Assembly (NCBI RefSeq): GCF_004343605.1 | Contig: NZ_POSF01000016.1 | Coordinates: 33,895 to 97,894 of the forward strand | Direction: 5' to 3' | From: Dehalobacter sp. 12DCB1 | GTDB taxonomy: Bacteria > Bacillota > Desulfitobacteriia > Desulfitobacteriales > Syntrophobotulaceae | Length of the DNA stretch: 64,000 nucleotides | In this document: piece by piece, positions 26,485-35,452 of the stretch | Layout of the letters: every line of letters starts with the position of its first letter | Position numbering within the stretch: position 1 is the stretch's first letter | The notes under the pieces: model-generated | Databases searched by the model: none | Told to the model about the DNA's origin: nothing | Seen by the model: only the letters and a program-made list of their open reading frames with translations | Translations under genes and position numbers: made by a program

Positions 26485-27063
26485 TTAAATCCTCTTTTGA
26501 ATATCCCCAATAATCAATAAAAGGAACTTGTTCAGCAGATTGGCCAGACGTACTTCATCCCCGCCATACTTATTAAAAATATTGATGATACCTTCAATAA
26601 GCGCCACGGCCAGGGAATCGGCAAGCAACATATCGCTGCCGGGCTTGGAACTGCTTAGGAACAAATCGTTTTCCAGACGCTGCTTGACAAGCTCAATCAG
26701 TTCCGCCTTTATATTTTCGTATTTGGAACCTGCAACATTCTTCATCAGAATCAAAAACTGCGTTCTGTTATCCAGAAACACCTTGGTCATCGCTTCCGTG
26801 ACATAAGTAATGCTTTGCGTCGACAGGTTGCTCTTATCGGATATGTTAATGAATACCAATTTCCGAAGCTGTTCTATGGTAGACTGAAGAATATTATCGA
26901 GCAGGTCATCCTTGCCGGAAAAATAGGAGTAAATATTCCCTACGGTAATCCCGGCTTGCTGCGCAATATTCCGCATTGAGGAATGACGGTAGCCTGAGAC
27001 GAGAAACTCCTCTTCCGCAGCCTCAATGATCCTTTTTTTGATTTCTTCTTTCGGCACTTGCAT
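26485..27063 (-). CDS. TetR family transcriptional regulator
   Basis: About 192 residues. The N-terminal helix-turn-helix includes IIEAAEEEFLVSGYRHSSM and QAGITVGNIYSYFSGKDDLL. The C-terminal ligand domain is variable. ATG 27063 with GGGTG seven bases upstream is preferred to ATG 27081, which would be only a few bases after the expected transcript start. It heads the MMPL operon and overlaps the possible early starts of the transporter, so it most likely represses it. Confidence 0.9.
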   Translation of the reverse strand: MQVPKEEIKKRIIEAAEEEFLVSGYRHSSMRNIAQQAGITVGNIYSYFSGKDDLLDNILQSTIEQLRKLVFINISDKSNLSTQSITYVTEAMTKVFLDNRTQFLILMKNVAGSKYENIKAELIELVKQRLENDLFLSSSKPGSDMLLADSLAVALIEGIINIFNKYGGDEVRLANLLNKFLLLIIGDIQKRI

Positions 27064-27094
27064 AAATAAACACCCATTCATTATTCTTTTTTCT

Positions 27095-27124
27095 AGTATA
27101 CCGCGCTCAAAATTCAGTTGTCAA
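27095..27124 (-). promoter_or_regulatory. Promoter of the tetR-MMPL operon
   Basis: Minus strand: TTGACA (27119-27124), an 18-bp spacer, TATACT (27095-27100). The 27,082-27,578 interval has no gene; besides this promoter it holds a hairpin and the DUF4405 terminator. Confidence 0.75.
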
Positions 27125-27346
27125 TATTAAACATAAGTTCATTTATACTGCGCTGTTCTTATTCTATGTTGCCGTATCCCGGATATGTATTTGTTTGCTC
27201 ATCATGTTTTCTTCAGATTCAGCCTCTAAGTTAAATAAAAAGCCAGCTAAATTATTATGGTTTGAGCTTGCGCTGGTTAGACATTGCATAGCCTAATCTT
27301 TACGGGCTCTTTGAGCCTGCATTTGCTATATTTCGGGTATGAAAAT

Positions 27347-27391
27347 AGGGCTGTTGCTCACGAATGATTACGTTCGTTTGCAACGGCCCCT
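27347..27391. repeat. Two-part hairpin in intergenic DNA
   Basis: AGGGCTGTTGC (27347-27357) pairs with GCAACGGCCCCT (27380-27391) with one bulge, and an inner ACGAA/TTCGT pair extends the stem. No T run follows. It is similar in style, though not in sequence, to the repeats at 17.8 and 33.8 kb. Confidence 0.5.
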
Positions 27392-27490
27392 TACTTCGTT
27401 TTGCTTAGTTTCGCTTCGTTCTTGTTTAGTCTTCCTTCTTTAGCTATGGCAGTTTTTCAGTTAAAAGTTTTTTCCTGAATCAAAGGATCA

Positions 27491-27518
27491 AAAAAACCAG
27501 GATTTTCTCCTGGCTTTT
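27491..27518 (-). terminator. Rho-independent terminator of the DUF4405 gene
   Basis: Minus strand: AAAAGCCAGG, a short loop, CCTGG, then TTTTTTT. It lies about 60 bp past the stop at 27579. Confidence 0.8.
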
Positions 27519-27578
27519 AACGGTTGAATTCAATCCCTGAATTCAATCTATATTTTTCCCTTCAGCGTTATTGTTCGC

Positions 27579-28544
27579 TTATATCCCATAAAGTTCCTGA
27601 TAGTCCTGTTCTGCCACCCTTATCTCCCGTTGGGCCTTATCGCATTGCGGATACAAAAGAGAGCAGTTTTTATGGCAACCGTTACAGTGCAGCTGGGACA
27701 AGTATTCATCAAGACTGATTTTTTCTTCCGGACCGGTAGTATCACCAACAGTTGCATCCGTAGCGGCATCATTTGCCGAACCAATAGCATCAGCGTCTTC
27801 TGATTTATCATTGCCAATCGTCATATCCCCGGTAATACTGCCTCCATTATCACGATTGTCAGAAACTGAATCCCCCGAATAGGTTCTGTTTTCATTATAT
27901 TGACTTTCCATTGGGGAGTCCGTCCTGTTTTGGGATGTACTTGGCGATGTCGTGATCTGGGTCTCTGCAATTTTGCCTAATTGATTCTCATCGCTTGTCG
28001 AAACTGTTGAAAGAACCCGGGTATACAACATGACGATTAGCAGGCACGCCGCACCAAGGCGAACCAGTGTTTTCCTGACATTACGCTCTTTTAGGCATAT
28101 GATGATCCTGCCGACTGATTTCACAAAATAGCTGGCATGAATCGCCAGATGCGTGATCAAGAAGCCCAGACAGATGTACGATGTCCATTTATGGATCAAA
28201 TAGATCCATTCACCATGCGTCGTATCCGAAGGAAACAAAACCTTCGATATCAATACCCCCGTAGTCACGATGATCAAAATACTGATGAAGATTGCAAGGT
28301 TTAAAGCATATTTCATCTTTACGGAAACTGCGGTCCTGTTTCTAAGCTTGTTTTGCCATAGATTCAACGTTGTATTTTTGACCCAGGCCCAGTTTAACAG
28401 AATATGGATACCAAAAAGAGCAAAAATAAATAGCCCTGCAATCTCATGAAAAGCTAATCCGGTTCCAAAAGCATCCAACAGAAACACAAAAAGTATGCTC
28501 ATCGCAATATCCAATACAATCTTTGTTACTAATTTGCTGCTCAT
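27579..28544 (-). CDS. DUF4405/cytochrome b561-like membrane protein with Cys-rich tail
   Basis: 321 residues. Four membrane helices in the first 165 residues carry paired histidines (FHEIAGLF, GIHILLNW, YLIHKWTSY, THLAIHASYF), consistent with the b-type haem-binding plan of this superfamily. A fifth helix near 165-180 precedes a disordered, Ser/Asp/Thr-rich region of about 90 residues. The C-terminus has a short Cys cluster, LHCNGCHKNCSLLYPQC. Haem binding and a redox role are inferred from the His pairs only. GGTGAGGG precedes ATG 28544. It is monocistronic. Confidence 0.7.
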   Translation of the reverse strand: MSSKLVTKIVLDIAMSILFVFLLDAFGTGLAFHEIAGLFIFALFGIHILLNWAWVKNTTLNLWQNKLRNRTAVSVKMKYALNLAIFISILIIVTTGVLISKVLFPSDTTHGEWIYLIHKWTSYICLGFLITHLAIHASYFVKSVGRIIICLKERNVRKTLVRLGAACLLIVMLYTRVLSTVSTSDENQLGKIAETQITTSPSTSQNRTDSPMESQYNENRTYSGDSVSDNRDNGGSITGDMTIGNDKSEDADAIGSANDAATDATVGDTTGPEEKISLDEYLSQLHCNGCHKNCSLLYPQCDKAQREIRVAEQDYQELYGI

Positions 28545-29411
28545 TCAACCCTCACCTAACTGTTATGTATTCGTATCATTTCTAATCCTATAATTCTTAT
28601 CTTGCTATGTATTCTATACGGCTCCTGTGTTGATTTTATGGCAAAAATATGACAATTTCATGAACAATCTGCATAGGAATAATACCGCCGAAAGGCGGTA
28701 TCGTAATAAATGATGCAAATTGCATTTTAAATTGATTCTACCCACTAAATTCTATATTACTCGAGGCCAATAATGGCTTTAATAACCACAAATTTTTTTA
28801 CGTAGAAATCTTGAATGACAGTTTTTTGCCCGTGAGGTCCTTTCTTAAACGTACGCTCTTGTTGACACACAAAATAAACGGCCTCTTCGCATTGATCGAA
28901 GAGGCCTTAAGTGTATAACCCGCAAAATTCCTCATGAACACAAACAGTCGATTTTACTCGAGTCACCTACTTTAACCTAAACACGTGGAATCATAAATCG
29001 GGACTTATGCTACTTCCTCTACACCTTTCTCAAGAATCACCCGGATAATGGGGTCTAGAAATGGAGCCTGGTGAAAACCTAAGGTCAAGGCAACACAATC
29101 ATTTACCGGAACAACATACTTGTGAACCTGAAACGTTAACTGGAAATCGATGGACCTTAAACACGAATCTCAACGGAAACTGAGGAATTTTGCGAGAAAC
29201 TAATCTGAATAAATAAAGCCAACCCTGAAGGTGGCTTTGAATCCGTCCGGCAACATCCCATACATCCCTCTGACCTGTGCCACGAATTCCAACCTGACCT
29301 GTCAGCAAAAGGTAACACTGTATGTTTTTAACCATCATGTATTATATTTTCTGATTTTAGTATAAAGCGGAGACCGGATTCTTGTCAAGATGGAATCGAG
29401 GCTGTAAAATA
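28545..29411. other. Gene-free stretch, 870 bp, possibly decayed coding DNA
   Basis: No convincing gene. It contains two perfect hairpins: ATACCGCC/GGCGGTAT (28682-28701) and GGCCTCTTCG/CGAAGAGGCC (28880-28906). On the minus strand at 29099-29338 there is a 79-codon frame without a ribosome site, followed in another frame by protein-like residues (LGFHQAPFLDPIIRVILEKG). This frame switching suggests a remnant of a broken gene, but no family could be named. Confidence 0.4.
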
Positions 29412-29939
29412 TTACCGTTCAATGCCGAGACGCGCTTTGATCCCTTTATCATAAGGATGTTTAACCTTCTTGATCTCAGAGACATAGTCGGCTAGATCAA
29501 GAAGCTCCTCCGCAGGCCCCCGTCCGGTCAGCACAACCTCAAGCCCTTCAGGTTTCGTCCGCAAAAATTCAAGCAGAAACACACGGTCAATCAGGTCATA
29601 ATTATAGGAGGCTACTGCTTCATCAAGAATCAGCAAATCGGCTTGGCCCTCACGGCACGCTGAAACCGCCTGCTGCAGGATCTTATTATAAACGGTCCTG
29701 CGTTGCTCCTTCTGCTCATTTGTTTCCTGATTATAGAAACTGAAGGATTCTTCACCGCGCAAAAATGTTATCCCCGGAATTTTCTCCAGGGTATGTAGTT
29801 CTCCAGTATCCTGGCTTTTTAAGAACTGGACGATCAATACCCTGCGCCCTCTGCCTGCACACCTCACTGCCAGACCGAGAGAAGCGGTCGTTTTTCCTTT
29901 GCCATCCCCGCAGTAAATATGAATAAGACCTTTTTTCAT
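29412..29939 (-). CDS. cobO: Cob(I)alamin adenosyltransferase, CobO/BtuR type
   Basis: 175 residues. It transfers the adenosyl group of ATP to the cobalt of corrinoids, making the coenzyme form. The P-loop GDGKGKTT lies at residues 11-18, with the family features VLIVQFLK and LLILDEAVASYNYDL. It is the last gene of the cobalamin cluster, 3 bp after cobQ; its GGAGG ribosome site lies within the end of cobQ, so the two are coupled. Confidence 0.95.
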   Translation of the reverse strand: MKKGLIHIYCGDGKGKTTASLGLAVRCAGRGRRVLIVQFLKSQDTGELHTLEKIPGITFLRGEESFSFYNQETNEQKEQRRTVYNKILQQAVSACREGQADLLILDEAVASYNYDLIDRVFLLEFLRTKPEGLEVVLTGRGPAEELLDLADYVSEIKKVKHPYDKGIKARLGIER

Positions 29940-29942
29940 CGA

Positions 29943-31454
29943 TTATACACCTGCCTCCAAAATATTTACGATCGCAGCCATGTCGACGTGTTTCCGGATT
30001 TCATCCGCCAATCGGTCATACTGCTGCTCTTTATACTGTTTATAGCTTAACCGTTTAAGACTGGTTGAATCCAACCCCTTTTTATTTAACAGACATTTGG
30101 CAATCGCTACAGCGACCCCTTCTTCATCAAAGATGCCATGAACATAGCTGCCCATAATATTCCGTTTCCGGACGCCTTCTGTCTTTTGTACCTGAAGGCC
30201 TGACTCGATGTCGATATGCGTCAGAGGCTCGGTATCCCCAGTTTCTGTCACGCCCATATGAATTTCATAACCGTGAAAACGGATCGCGGATAATCCGGCA
30301 AGAACACCGTCAAGCTGACTGAACTTGCCTTCTACCTGCGTCCTGGTCTTCTGTTTGGAGAATATTGTTTTCATATCCAACAAACCCATTCCTGCGAGAC
30401 TTCCACCCTCTTCTACGCCAAAAGGATCTTCCAGCGTTTCGCCAAGCATTTGGTAGCCTCCGCATACCCCAAATACAATGGTTTCCCCGTCAGCAGCCTG
30501 CTTTTTAATCTTTGCTTCCAGACCGCTCTGACGCAGCCACAACAAGTCAGCCATCGTATTTTTTGTCCCTGGCAGGATGATCATATCCGGATTCTTCAGC
30601 TCGGCCATGGATTTCACATAGCGCAGGGAAACTCCGGGAATCAGTTCAAAAACGTTAAAATCGGTAAAATTGGACATCCTTGGCAGCCGGATCACTGCAA
30701 TATCTACTGCTTGCACTGTTTTGTCCACAGCAATTCTTTCGGATAAACTATCTTCATCTTCAATGTCGATATTCAGATATGGAACGACACCGATGACCGG
30801 AATATTGACTTTTTCTTCAATCATCCGCAGCCCGGGCCTTAAGATTTCTACATCTCCGCGAAATTTATTAATCACAATGCCTTTGATCATTTTCCTTTCA
30901 TCTTCACTTAAAAGCATCACCGTACCGTAAATGGATGCAAAAACGCCGCCCCTGTCAATATCGGCGACAAGCAGCACCGGAGCTTTAGCCATTTTGGCCA
31001 TCCCCATATTGACGATATCATCCTCCTGCAAATTAATCTCTGCAGGACTGCCTGCTCCTTCAATGACAATAACGTCATTGTTCTGGTCAAGCGTCTGGTA
31101 GGACGCCATAATGTTGGGAATAAGCTTCGTCTTATATTTAAAATAATCTGCTGCATTCATATTGCCCAACACTTCACCGTTGACAATAACCTGCGAGCCC
31201 TGATCATTTGTCGGTTTCAAAAGGATCGGATTCATCAGGACACTGGGCTCCTGCCCGGCAGCTTCTGCCTGGACGACCTGCGCTCTGCCCATCTCCAGCC
31301 CTTCTTTGGTTATGTAGGAGTTCAACGCCATATTTTGGGATTTGAAGGGGGCTACCTTATAACCTGCCTGTTTAAAAACACGGCACAGACCTGCCGTGAA
31401 CAAGCTTTTTCCGGCATTGGACATTGTTCCCTGAACCATGATTGATTTGGCCAT
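29943..31454 (-). CDS. cobQ: Cobyric acid synthase
   Basis: 503 residues. It amidates positions b, d, e and g of adenosylcobyrinic a,c-diamide using glutamine and ATP. The N-terminal dethiobiotin-synthetase-like ATPase domain begins [20 protein letters not shown]. The C-terminal class I-like glutaminase domain has the nucleophile Cys near residue 330 in [10 protein letters not shown] and the His near 440 in GSYVHGIF. Length and motifs are standard. It lies between the alkaline-phosphatase-superfamily gene and cobO on the same strand. Confidence 0.96.
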   Translation of the reverse strand: MAKSIMVQGTMSNAGKSLFTAGLCRVFKQAGYKVAPFKSQNMALNSYITKEGLEMGRAQVVQAEAAGQEPSVLMNPILLKPTNDQGSQVIVNGEVLGNMNAADYFKYKTKLIPNIMASYQTLDQNNDVIVIEGAGSPAEINLQEDDIVNMGMAKMAKAPVLLVADIDRGGVFASIYGTVMLLSEDERKMIKGIVINKFRGDVEILRPGLRMIEEKVNIPVIGVVPYLNIDIEDEDSLSERIAVDKTVQAVDIAVIRLPRMSNFTDFNVFELIPGVSLRYVKSMAELKNPDMIILPGTKNTMADLLWLRQSGLEAKIKKQAADGETIVFGVCGGYQMLGETLEDPFGVEEGGSLAGMGLLDMKTIFSKQKTRTQVEGKFSQLDGVLAGLSAIRFHGYEIHMGVTETGDTEPLTHIDIESGLQVQKTEGVRKRNIMGSYVHGIFDEEGVAVAIAKCLLNKKGLDSTSLKRLSYKQYKEQQYDRLADEIRKHVDMAAIVNILEAGV

Positions 31455-31491
31455 CGTGTGACACCCGCTTTCCTGTTTGTTATGTTATTAT

Positions 31492-32613
31492 TTACTCTGA
31501 AATCAAATACTTTAAGACCTTATTCGCTTCCAAATCCCCCGGCGGAAAGGTTTCCCCGGCTTTTCGGAGGATATACGGAACGTCCAAGGCCGAATGCTTC
31601 CCGCTGACAGGGCTGGTCGCATGATCGGCACAGATCAGAATCCCGGTATCATCTGTCAGGTTCTGACGCAGAAAGGCAAAAAACTCCCGGTCGATTCTTT
31701 CGATAAATTCAATTTTTTCCCGATAATCATGCCGGTGAGCGGCTTCATCTGTGCCATTGATATGCACAAGCACAAAATCATGACCGGACAACAGACGGCA
31801 GGCTGTTTGAGCCTTAAGGGCCAGATCCGTATCCGTGTCTCCGGTAGCTTCTGCTAGATCAGGAACATCCATCTTCAAGGCCAAAGCAATCCCTTTGGCA
31901 ATTTCCGTACCGCAGACTGCCGCTGCTTTTTTGCCATACAATTCTGCGAATGCAGGTAAACGGCTTTTCCCGGATATTCCCCACGGATAAAACATCATTT
32001 GCTGCTCTTGGCTGCTTAGGTATTTTAACCTGTTTCTCCCCTCCGAAACAAATTCTTGGAGTATGGGGGCCGAAGCGCAGATATCCGCTAATAAATCATC
32101 CGAATCACCGCCCAAAAATTCATGCGGCGGATAAGTCTTACAATCCAGTGTTTTAAAGTATTGTGCTTTGACAATGATCAGGTTCCTATACCCGGATAAA
32201 TGCAATATCTTGATATTCGAATCGATATCAGCCGCTATTTTCGCTGCTTTTTGCATTTCCGCTCCGGTTAAGTTCCCGCCGTTGAAGGAAGCTAATCTTC
32301 CGTGACTGTCAAGGGCGGCAAGGTTGCAGCGAAGAACAACTTCATCCTGCTCCAGGCAGTAGCCGTTAGCAAGCAGTTCGAGTGATGCCCTGCTTTGCGG
32401 AAAATAGGCAGGCTTAACGCCTAAAAGATTCAGGATACACGGCATGCTCTCCGGCAGGTAACCCTGCGGGCAGGAATCAAACCAGCCGGTATAACCCTCG
32501 GCGGCAATTTGATCAAGTTCAGGATGACAGGCAGCCTCAAATGTGGTTTGCCAGCCTAATTCTTCAATTTTTTCATCTGCAAGTCCGTCAACAATGACCA
32601 TGACTGCTTTCAT
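31492..32613 (-). CDS. Alkaline-phosphatase-superfamily enzyme (ApgM/'homoserine kinase-like' type) in the cobalamin cluster
   Basis: 373 residues. It has the metal-enzyme layout of cofactor-independent phosphoglycerate mutase relatives: VIVDGLAD at the N-terminus, a Ser candidate in YLPESMPCILNLLGV, HINGTDEAAHRHD for the middle metal ligands, and ICADHATSPVSGKHS near the C-terminus. Related proteins are annotated as phosphoglycerate mutase or as proposed homoserine kinase analogues. Its gene overlaps the end of cobD, and the product of cobD needs threonine phosphate as substrate. A role in making or handling that phosphate is plausible but unproven (inference). Confidence 0.75.
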   Translation of the reverse strand: MKAVMVIVDGLADEKIEELGWQTTFEAACHPELDQIAAEGYTGWFDSCPQGYLPESMPCILNLLGVKPAYFPQSRASLELLANGYCLEQDEVVLRCNLAALDSHGRLASFNGGNLTGAEMQKAAKIAADIDSNIKILHLSGYRNLIIVKAQYFKTLDCKTYPPHEFLGGDSDDLLADICASAPILQEFVSEGRNRLKYLSSQEQQMMFYPWGISGKSRLPAFAELYGKKAAAVCGTEIAKGIALALKMDVPDLAEATGDTDTDLALKAQTACRLLSGHDFVLVHINGTDEAAHRHDYREKIEFIERIDREFFAFLRQNLTDDTGILICADHATSPVSGKHSALDVPYILRKAGETFPPGDLEANKVLKYLISE

Positions 32614-33673
32614 CACATATCACATCCCTGAGTACGGTGCTGAGTTTCAAATTATCTTCATGGTTTTTCACAGCAACCCTGAAATATTCACCGTTTAAAT
32701 TGACATAGTTGGCGCATGGACGGATCATAATCCCTTTCGCAATCAGCTTTTCGGATAGGTCTGTACGCTGAGTCCGGAAAAATATGTAGTTTGCTCTGGA
32801 GCCGATGACCTTCAGTCCAAGACCCAAAAGCGCATCAATCAAAAATCTTCTTTCTGTTTCAATCAGCTGTTTCGTCTGCTGCAGATAGGCAGTTTCTTTT
32901 AAGGCAGCGATACCGGCCGTTTGGGCCGGCGTTGAAACACTCCAGTCCTGACCGGCGGACCTCATTTGTTCGAGCAATGTTTTGTTGGCTGTCAAAGCGT
33001 AGCCAAGTCTAAAACCCGGCATCGCAAATATCTTGGTAAAAGCTTTCAGGATGACGAGATTTTCATACTGTTCAATACAGTTTTGCACAGAAAATTGTTC
33101 TTTATTTTCGACAAAATCCATAAAGCATTCATCAATCATCACGATTGCACCGATTTCCTGGCTCTTGGCAAGCACTTTCTGTAAAAATGCACGTGAACAC
33201 AATTGACCGGTAGGATTATTGGGGTTACAAAGAATCATGATGTCCAGGCCTGGACGCATCTGATCCAACAGGTCCTCACGGGCTGCAAAATCGTGCTCCG
33301 GCCGTAAAAAATAATATTCTATCGAGCAATCCACCGTATGCAGCGCCTTTTCATAGTCTGCAAACGTCGGAGCAAAGATCAGCGCCTTTTTCGGTTTCAG
33401 AGCCAGCGCGAGTCTGAAAATAATCTCTGCAGCCCCATTGGCGGCAAGGATATATTCAGGATCCGTACACTCATAGTTCGCCAGAGCCGCAACAAGATCC
33501 CGGCAAAACGGGTCAGGATAATTCGTACATTCGTCAAGCGAACGGATTACGGCTTCTTTCACGGACTCCGGCAGCCCGAGTGGATTGACATTGGAAGAAA
33601 AATCAAGAATTTCCTGTCTGCCTGTCAGTTTTTTTACCGAATAAATGTCTCCCCCGTGGATATATTGATACAT
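32588..33673 (-). CDS. cobD: L-threonine-O-3-phosphate decarboxylase
   Basis: 361 residues, fold type I PLP enzyme related to histidinol-phosphate aminotransferase. It makes (R)-1-amino-2-propanol O-2-phosphate for the nucleotide loop. Visible are DFSSNVNPLGLPESV at the N-terminus, CNPNNPTGQLCSR, MIDECFMDF and the PLP lysine near residue 212 in KAFTKIFAMPGFRLGYA. GGTGAGAGC precedes the ATG. It is the first gene of the second half of the cobalamin cluster, 730 bp from cbiB. Confidence 0.92.
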   Translation of the reverse strand: MYQYIHGGDIYSVKKLTGRQEILDFSSNVNPLGLPESVKEAVIRSLDECTNYPDPFCRDLVAALANYECTDPEYILAANGAAEIIFRLALALKPKKALIFAPTFADYEKALHTVDCSIEYYFLRPEHDFAAREDLLDQMRPGLDIMILCNPNNPTGQLCSRAFLQKVLAKSQEIGAIVMIDECFMDFVENKEQFSVQNCIEQYENLVILKAFTKIFAMPGFRLGYALTANKTLLEQMRSAGQDWSVSTPAQTAGIAALKETAYLQQTKQLIETERRFLIDALLGLGLKVIGSRANYIFFRTQRTDLSEKLIAKGIMIRPCANYVNLNGEYFRVAVKNHEDNLKLSTVLRDVICDESSHGHC

Positions 33674-33782
33674 CTGCTCTCACCTGTCTCTGTCGTATTT
33701 GTAGCCTAAGCTTGTTTAAAGTTTGGGATTATTCTTGGGGTGAATATGTAGGTTCTAATCTATAGATTCTTTTCTGCGGTTG

Positions 33783-33885
33783 GCGCCTCTTCGTAACCGC
33801 CTTTTCGGCTATTGCGCCATCCATGGCGCAAATAGCCGCGCTCCACATCCTTGTTCCGCTTGTCAGGTCGGTTACGAAGAGACGC
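33783..33885. repeat. About 103-bp hairpin repeat, copy B
   Basis: Outer arms 33783-33799 and 33869-33885 are complementary at 16 of 17 positions (CTCTTCGTAACCG with CGGTTACGAAGAG). The core repeats copy A: TTTTCGGCTATTGCGCCATC, its inverted complement with one extra A, then GCGCTCC and TGTTCCGCTTG. It sits in the 33,674-34,405 gap of the cobalamin cluster, which otherwise holds copy C and no gene. Confidence 0.75.
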
Positions 33886-34175
33886 TAATCTGTAGAAAGT
33901 TTTGTAGAAAATTCAGGAAGGATAGCAAATACATTAAGTCCCCTTATTCTGTCTCAGCCGGTATTCCTCACTTTGTTGGCAAGCACAAGTCTAAAATCCT
34001 AATTACCGCCATGTGAAGCACGATGTAGAGCGTTGCGCTCAGAAGCAACAATGCTTAGAAGGTAATGATACAAGGAGCAAGTCATAAAAAAGTTAGTTAC
34101 GGAAGGCAAAGTAAACCTGCTTATTAAGCTTGATAGTGCTTCTTGAGCCGCTAAAGTCTCCCACCCTTAAGACCA

Positions 34176-34279
34176 GTCTGGGAGTCACAGTTCCGCGCTA
34201 AGCGGAGCACGAGGCGGAGCGCGGCTTTTTGTGCCACGGAGGGCACAACAGCCGAAAAGCGGTATTGTGACTCCCAGAC
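34176..34279. repeat. About 104-bp hairpin repeat, copy C (inverted orientation)
   Basis: Outer arms GTCTGGGAGTCACA (34176-34189) and TGTGACTCCCAGAC (34266-34279) are perfect complements. On the minus strand the core reads CTTTTCGGCTGTTGTGCC, GGCACAAAAAGCC, GCGCTCCGCCTCGTGCTCCGC. Relative to copies A and B, GCGCC/GGCGC has become GTGCC/GGCAC, a paired change that keeps the stem. Confidence 0.75.
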
Positions 34280-34405
34280 CTACCCCATAGAGTGTTTCTT
34301 CAAAGATAATCCCCAAAGAGCTGATAACTACAGGCTTACCTTAATAAGTCTTAATAACTACACTGCTTGTACTCTCCTGCTCCGTAGAATTTACAAAGCT
34401 GCTAC

Positions 34406-35365
34406 TTACTGAACAATAAGCGCTCTGACAGCGGACCCCAGAATCAAGCCGACAAGCGACGTCGCAACCATGAGCTTGTTGGCGCGGCGGATATCTTCAG
34501 CCTCGATCTCCCGGATCGGGTCACCAATCGTTGGTTTGACCACCAGCTTGCCAAAGTAAGAATTGCTTCCGGCAAGCTGAATATTAAGGGCTCCGGCACA
34601 AACGGCTTCAGTGTGGGCGGAATTCGGACTGGTATGATTATGACGGTCACGCCGGTAGATTCTGAAGGCATCTTTGAAATCATAACGGGTCAAAAAAACA
34701 GCCAGGAGCATCAAATAGGCAGAAATTCTGGCCGGAAGATAATTGGCGACATCATCCAGTTTGGCAGCAAACCGGCCAAAATAAAGATATTTGTCATTTT
34801 TATAGCCAATCATCGAGTCCAGGGTATTGACCGCTTTATACAAAAAGCCCAAAGGGGCTCCGCCAACTAGAATGAAAAGCATCGGCGCGATGACGCCGTC
34901 GGAAAGATTTTCGGCCACGGTTTCCACAGCGCCTTTCGCTACCTGGGAGCTGTTCAAATTCTCCGTGTCCCGGCCGACAATCCAGGATAATTGATAACGG
35001 GCTTCCATGATATCGTTCTTCTGCAGGGCATCATAGACCTTCATGCTCTCAGCTTGCAGCGACTTCGTAGCCAGAATCTGATAACACATCAAAGCCTCGG
35101 CCATAAATCCCAGCAGCGGGCTAATGCTATTCAGCAAATACAATAGGCCCAACGGCACGAGAAATGTCACCGTAACAATGGTAACAGTCAGCAGTACCCC
35201 GCACCAATACTGGCCTCGGTCCGTCCTGCAACTGATCCGGTGCAGATATTTGTCTCCTCCGGCAATCAGCGAACCGATCCAGCGAACCGGATGAGGCAGC
35301 CAGGAAGGATCACCAAAAATCAAATCCAAAATATAACCTGTCATTAAAGCATAAAGTGTAATCAT
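34406..35365 (-). CDS. cbiB: Adenosylcobinamide-phosphate synthase
   Basis: 319 residues. A membrane enzyme that joins aminopropanol phosphate to adenosylcobyric acid. The N-terminus has GYILDLIFGDPSWLPHPVRW, the family signature. Later stretches such as VAETVAENLSDGVIAPMLF and NTLDSMIGYKNDKY are also diagnostic. About five hydrophobic segments are visible. It lies 87 bp downstream of cobC. Confidence 0.95.
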   Translation of the reverse strand: MITLYALMTGYILDLIFGDPSWLPHPVRWIGSLIAGGDKYLHRISCRTDRGQYWCGVLLTVTIVTVTFLVPLGLLYLLNSISPLLGFMAEALMCYQILATKSLQAESMKVYDALQKNDIMEARYQLSWIVGRDTENLNSSQVAKGAVETVAENLSDGVIAPMLFILVGGAPLGFLYKAVNTLDSMIGYKNDKYLYFGRFAAKLDDVANYLPARISAYLMLLAVFLTRYDFKDAFRIYRRDRHNHTSPNSAHTEAVCAGALNIQLAGSNSYFGKLVVKPTIGDPIREIEAEDIRRANKLMVATSLVGLILGSAVRALIVQ

Positions 35366-35452
35366 TCCATACCAACTTCTTTATCATTTCGTCGATTTCG
35401 TCATTCCCAAAAACAAGCAGCGATCAACTTTGGATCTTTATATTCTTATCCT

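Noticed and set aside
29099..29338. 79-codon frame on the minus strand as a gene
   Set aside because: No ribosome site, no recognisable family, and neighbouring protein-like residues fall in another frame; kept only as possible gene remains.
17815..34279. CRISPR array made of the hairpin repeats
   Set aside because: Only three or four dispersed copies, no regular spacers, opposite orientations and no cas genes.
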